Below, piece by piece: positions 14,715 through 16,416 of a stretch of DNA of 16,416 bases. The position numbers and the translations under genes were made by a program. The DNA comes from Bog-473 sp035947875 (GTDB lineage Bacteria; Actinomycetota; Acidimicrobiia; Acidimicrobiales; RAAP-2), in assembly GCA_035947875.1 (NCBI GenBank), contig DASZJQ010000237.1:1-16416 (forward strand). Direction: 5' to 3'. A model generated the notes under the pieces. The model worked only from the letters and a program-made list of their open reading frames with translations, made no database searches and had not been told where the DNA came from. Within the stretch, counting starts at the first letter, position 1; each line of letters starts with the position of its first letter.

Positions 14715-16015
14715 CTGAGCGTTTTGACGTGGTGGTGGTCGGAGCCGGCCCGGCCGGCTCCGCCGCCGCCCTGGTGTCGGCCCGAGGTGGGCTCTCCGTG
14801 TGCCTGCTGGAGCGGGGGCCGTTTCCGGGATCGAAGAACATGTACGGCGGCGTGACGTACGCCCGCATCCTCGACGACCTCATTCCCCGATGGTGGGAGG
14901 AGGCCCCGGTTCAGCGATGGATCACCCGGCGCTCCACCATGGTGGCCACCCCGACCCAGGCCGTCACGGTCGACGTGCGGGCGGACGCGTGGTCGGCGCC
15001 ACCGTTCAACGGCGCCAGTACCTATCGCTCCGAGTTCGACGCCTGGTTGGCCCAGAAGGCGGTTGAGGCCGGCGCCACCCTGGTGACCAGCACCACCGCG
15101 GTCGGCCTCCGGCGGGACGAACGTGGCGCCGTCGTCGGCGTCCGCACCGACCGACCGGACGGCGACGTCACCGCCAAGGTGGTCATCGCCTGCGACGGCG
15201 TCAACTCGTTTCTGGCCAAGGAAGCCGGCCTGTATGCCAACTTCTCGAGTGAGCACTTCACCCTCGGGGCCAAGGAGGTGCTCACCCTCGGCCGGGACGA
15301 GATCGACCGACGGTTCGGGCTGGTCGACCGGCAGGGCGTCGACATCGAGATGATCGGCGTCACCCGGGGGATACCGGGAGGCGGCTTCCTCTATACCAAC
15401 CTCGACACGGTCGCCGTCGGCGTGGTGGTCGATGTCGACGCGCTAGGACGGGCCAAGGTCCGCCCCGAGGAGCTCATTGCGGGCGTCAAAGCGCACCCGG
15501 CCATCGCCCCGTCCCTGCGCGGCGCCGAGCTCCACGAGTACAGCGCCCACCTGATTCCGGAGGGCGGGTTCGACTCGATGCCCCAGCTCGTCACCGACGG
15601 CATGTTGGTGGCGGGCGATGCCGGAGGGTTCTGCCTGGCGGCCGGCCTCTTCCTCGAAGGCGTCAACTTCGCCATCGGATCGGGCCGGGCGGCCGCCGAG
15701 ACGGCCATCGCCGCCGTCGGGCGGCGGGACACCACCGCATCGGGACTGTCCGACTACCGGCGCAAGATGAACGACACCTTCGTCATGGCCGACCACAAGA
15801 AGATGCGGCGTGCCCCCGCGCTGGTGCTCTCCGACCGGATGCAGACCCAGTACGCCGACCTTATCTGCGATGTGGCGCAGGGGTTGTTCACCGTCTCGAA
15901 CCCCGCCCCCAAGCCGGGATTGCGGGCGATCTTTCGCCAGGAGCGAAAGCGCCGCGGCATCCGGCTGCGCAACCTGACCCGCGACGGCATCACCACCTTG
16001 AGGACCTTCGGGTGA
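14711..16015 (+). CDS. fixC: FixC-type ETF:quinone oxidoreductase flavoprotein
   Basis: The 434-residue FAD protein takes electrons from ETF and, with FixX, passes them to membrane quinone. The FAD motif GAGPAGS is at 11-17. ERGPFPGSKNMYGG (34-47) is diagnostic for the FixC/ETF-QO family. The second FAD contact GDAGGF is at 302-307, followed by GVNFAIGSGRAAAE (317-330). The C-terminal ferredoxin domain of fused ETF-QO is absent and is supplied by the next gene. The final part is rich in Arg and Lys (RQERKRRGIRLRN), which may help membrane or partner contact. The ATG at 14711 overlaps the etfA stop as ATGA and has GGAGGG 5 bases upstream. In known FixABCX complexes FixC supports electron bifurcation; whether that happens here is not shown by the sequence. 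Confidence 0.9.
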   Translation: MTERFDVVVVGAGPAGSAAALVSARGGLSVCLLERGPFPGSKNMYGGVTYARILDDLIPRWWEEAPVQRWITRRSTMVATPTQAVTVDVRADAWSAPPFNGASTYRSEFDAWLAQKAVEAGATLVTSTTAVGLRRDERGAVVGVRTDRPDGDVTAKVVIACDGVNSFLAKEAGLYANFSSEHFTLGAKEVLTLGRDEIDRRFGLVDRQGVDIEMIGVTRGIPGGGFLYTNLDTVAVGVVVDVDALGRAKVRPEELIAGVKAHPAIAPSLRGAELHEYSAHLIPEGGFDSMPQLVTDGMLVAGDAGGFCLAAGLFLEGVNFAIGSGRAAAETAIAAVGRRDTTASGLSDYRRKMNDTFVMADHKKMRRAPALVLSDRMQTQYADLICDVAQGLFTVSNPAPKPGLRAIFRQERKRRGIRLRNLTRDGITTLRTFG

Positions 16016-16296
16016 GCGAGCCATCCTTCGAGGACCGCATGGCCACCGTGGAATTCCGGGTGGCCGGGACAGCCCACATCGTGGTCGACAACGACGTGTG
16101 CAAGAGCTGTACCACCAGGGAGTGCGTGACGGCGTGCCCGGCCCGCCTCTTCGTCCCGACCGCGGAGGGCGGCATCCTGTTCAACTACGAAGAATGCTTC
16201 GAGTGCGGCACCTGTTACATGGTCTGCAACAAGGAAGGTGCCATCACCTGGAACTATCCGCTCGGTGGCCACGGCGTCGTCATGCGGAGCTCCTGA
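16012..16296 (+). CDS. fixX: FixX-type ferredoxin with eight cysteines
   Basis: The 94-residue ferredoxin-like protein is the iron-sulfur partner of FixC. Cysteines fall in two groups: C30, C33, C38, C42 (CKSCTTRECVTACP) and C62, C65, C68, C72 (CFECGTCYMVCN), enough for two [4Fe-4S] clusters. E. coli FixX, from memory, keeps only part of the first group. The tail, WNYPLGGHGVVMR, matches the conserved FixX end. The GTG at 16012 overlaps the fixC stop as GTGA, with GAGG 8 bases upstream. An in-frame ATG at 16039 also has GAGG 5 bases upstream and would remove nine residues. One base separates its stop from the ETF beta start. Confidence 0.9.
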   Translation: MSEPSFEDRMATVEFRVAGTAHIVVDNDVCKSCTTRECVTACPARLFVPTAEGGILFNYEECFECGTCYMVCNKEGAITWNYPLGGHGVVMRSS

Positions 16297-16297
16297 G

Positions 16298-16416
16298 GTG
16301 GCGCCGGCTCCCTTCATCGTCGCCCTCCTCAAGCGGGTCGACCTGCGGCCTGAGGCCGATCCCCTGACCGGCGCCATCACCCACGACCCCCACGGGGGCC
16401 TCTCGGCCAGCGACCA
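16298..16416 (+). CDS. etfB: Electron transfer flavoprotein beta subunit, N-terminal fragment
   Basis: Only 39 codons and two bases are in the window. The start MAPAPFIVALLKRVDLRPE, followed by DPLTGAITHDPHGGLSASD, has the KRV strand of ETF beta subunits and the later [LG]S-x-x-D segment leading into the AMP-binding fold. It starts with a GTG one base after the fixX stop, with GGAG 8 bases upstream. Together with the preceding alpha, FixC and FixX genes it completes the electron-transfer module. The rest, including the adenosine-binding loop, lies beyond the edge. Confidence 0.8.
   Translation, partial: MAPAPFIVALLKRVDLRPEADPLTGAITHDPHGGLSASD

Overview
The window is very GC-rich DNA with dense, short-spaced genes, frequent GTG starts and several starts that look leaderless. 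Its gene families (KstR-like TetR, NDMA-dependent alcohol dehydrogenase, mycofactocin-type FadH/OYE enzymes) point to Actinomycetota, possibly an environmental Acidimicrobiia-type lineage. The taxonomic call is inference. No rRNA, tRNA, CRISPR array, insertion sequence or phage gene was seen. No gap between genes exceeds about 160 bases.

Left part (1-4505). A truncated alpha/beta hydrolase on the minus strand diverges from an N-acyl-D-amino-acid deacylase-type amidohydrolase (618-2285). A small, very acidic protein without a recognised family follows (2391-2756). It converges on a minus-strand ABC exporter pair, an ATPase (3564-4505) and an ABC-2 type permease (2767-3567), which overlap by four bases.

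Middle part (4664-8516). A KstR-like TetR repressor (minus) and a second TetR regulator (plus) are divergently transcribed across a 77-base promoter region. The second regulator runs into a flavin-dependent Baeyer-Villiger-type monooxygenase with a 2-base gap. That monooxygenase converges on a cyclase/kynurenine-formamidase-family hydrolase (7581-8516, minus).

Right part (8649-16416). This is the most interesting region: a NDMA-dependent type alcohol dehydrogenase, two tandem FadH/OYE-type FMN/[4Fe-4S]/dinucleotide-binding flavoproteins, then ETF alpha, FixC, an eight-cysteine FixX ferredoxin and the start of ETF beta. From the first OYE gene to FixX every junction overlaps by four bases, and ETF beta follows after one base. 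These families are known companions of the redox peptide cofactor mycofactocin, although no mft biosynthesis gene lies in the window. My reading is that the dehydrogenase oxidises an alcohol with a non-exchangeable nicotinamide. The two OYE-like enzymes, which lack the usual catalytic Tyr and lack a glycine-rich NADPH loop, may resemble trimethylamine dehydrogenase in passing electrons to the co-encoded ETF. FixC/FixX would then carry electrons to the quinone pool or, by bifurcation, to a low-potential acceptor. Gene families and layout are seen directly; the electron route is a hypothesis.
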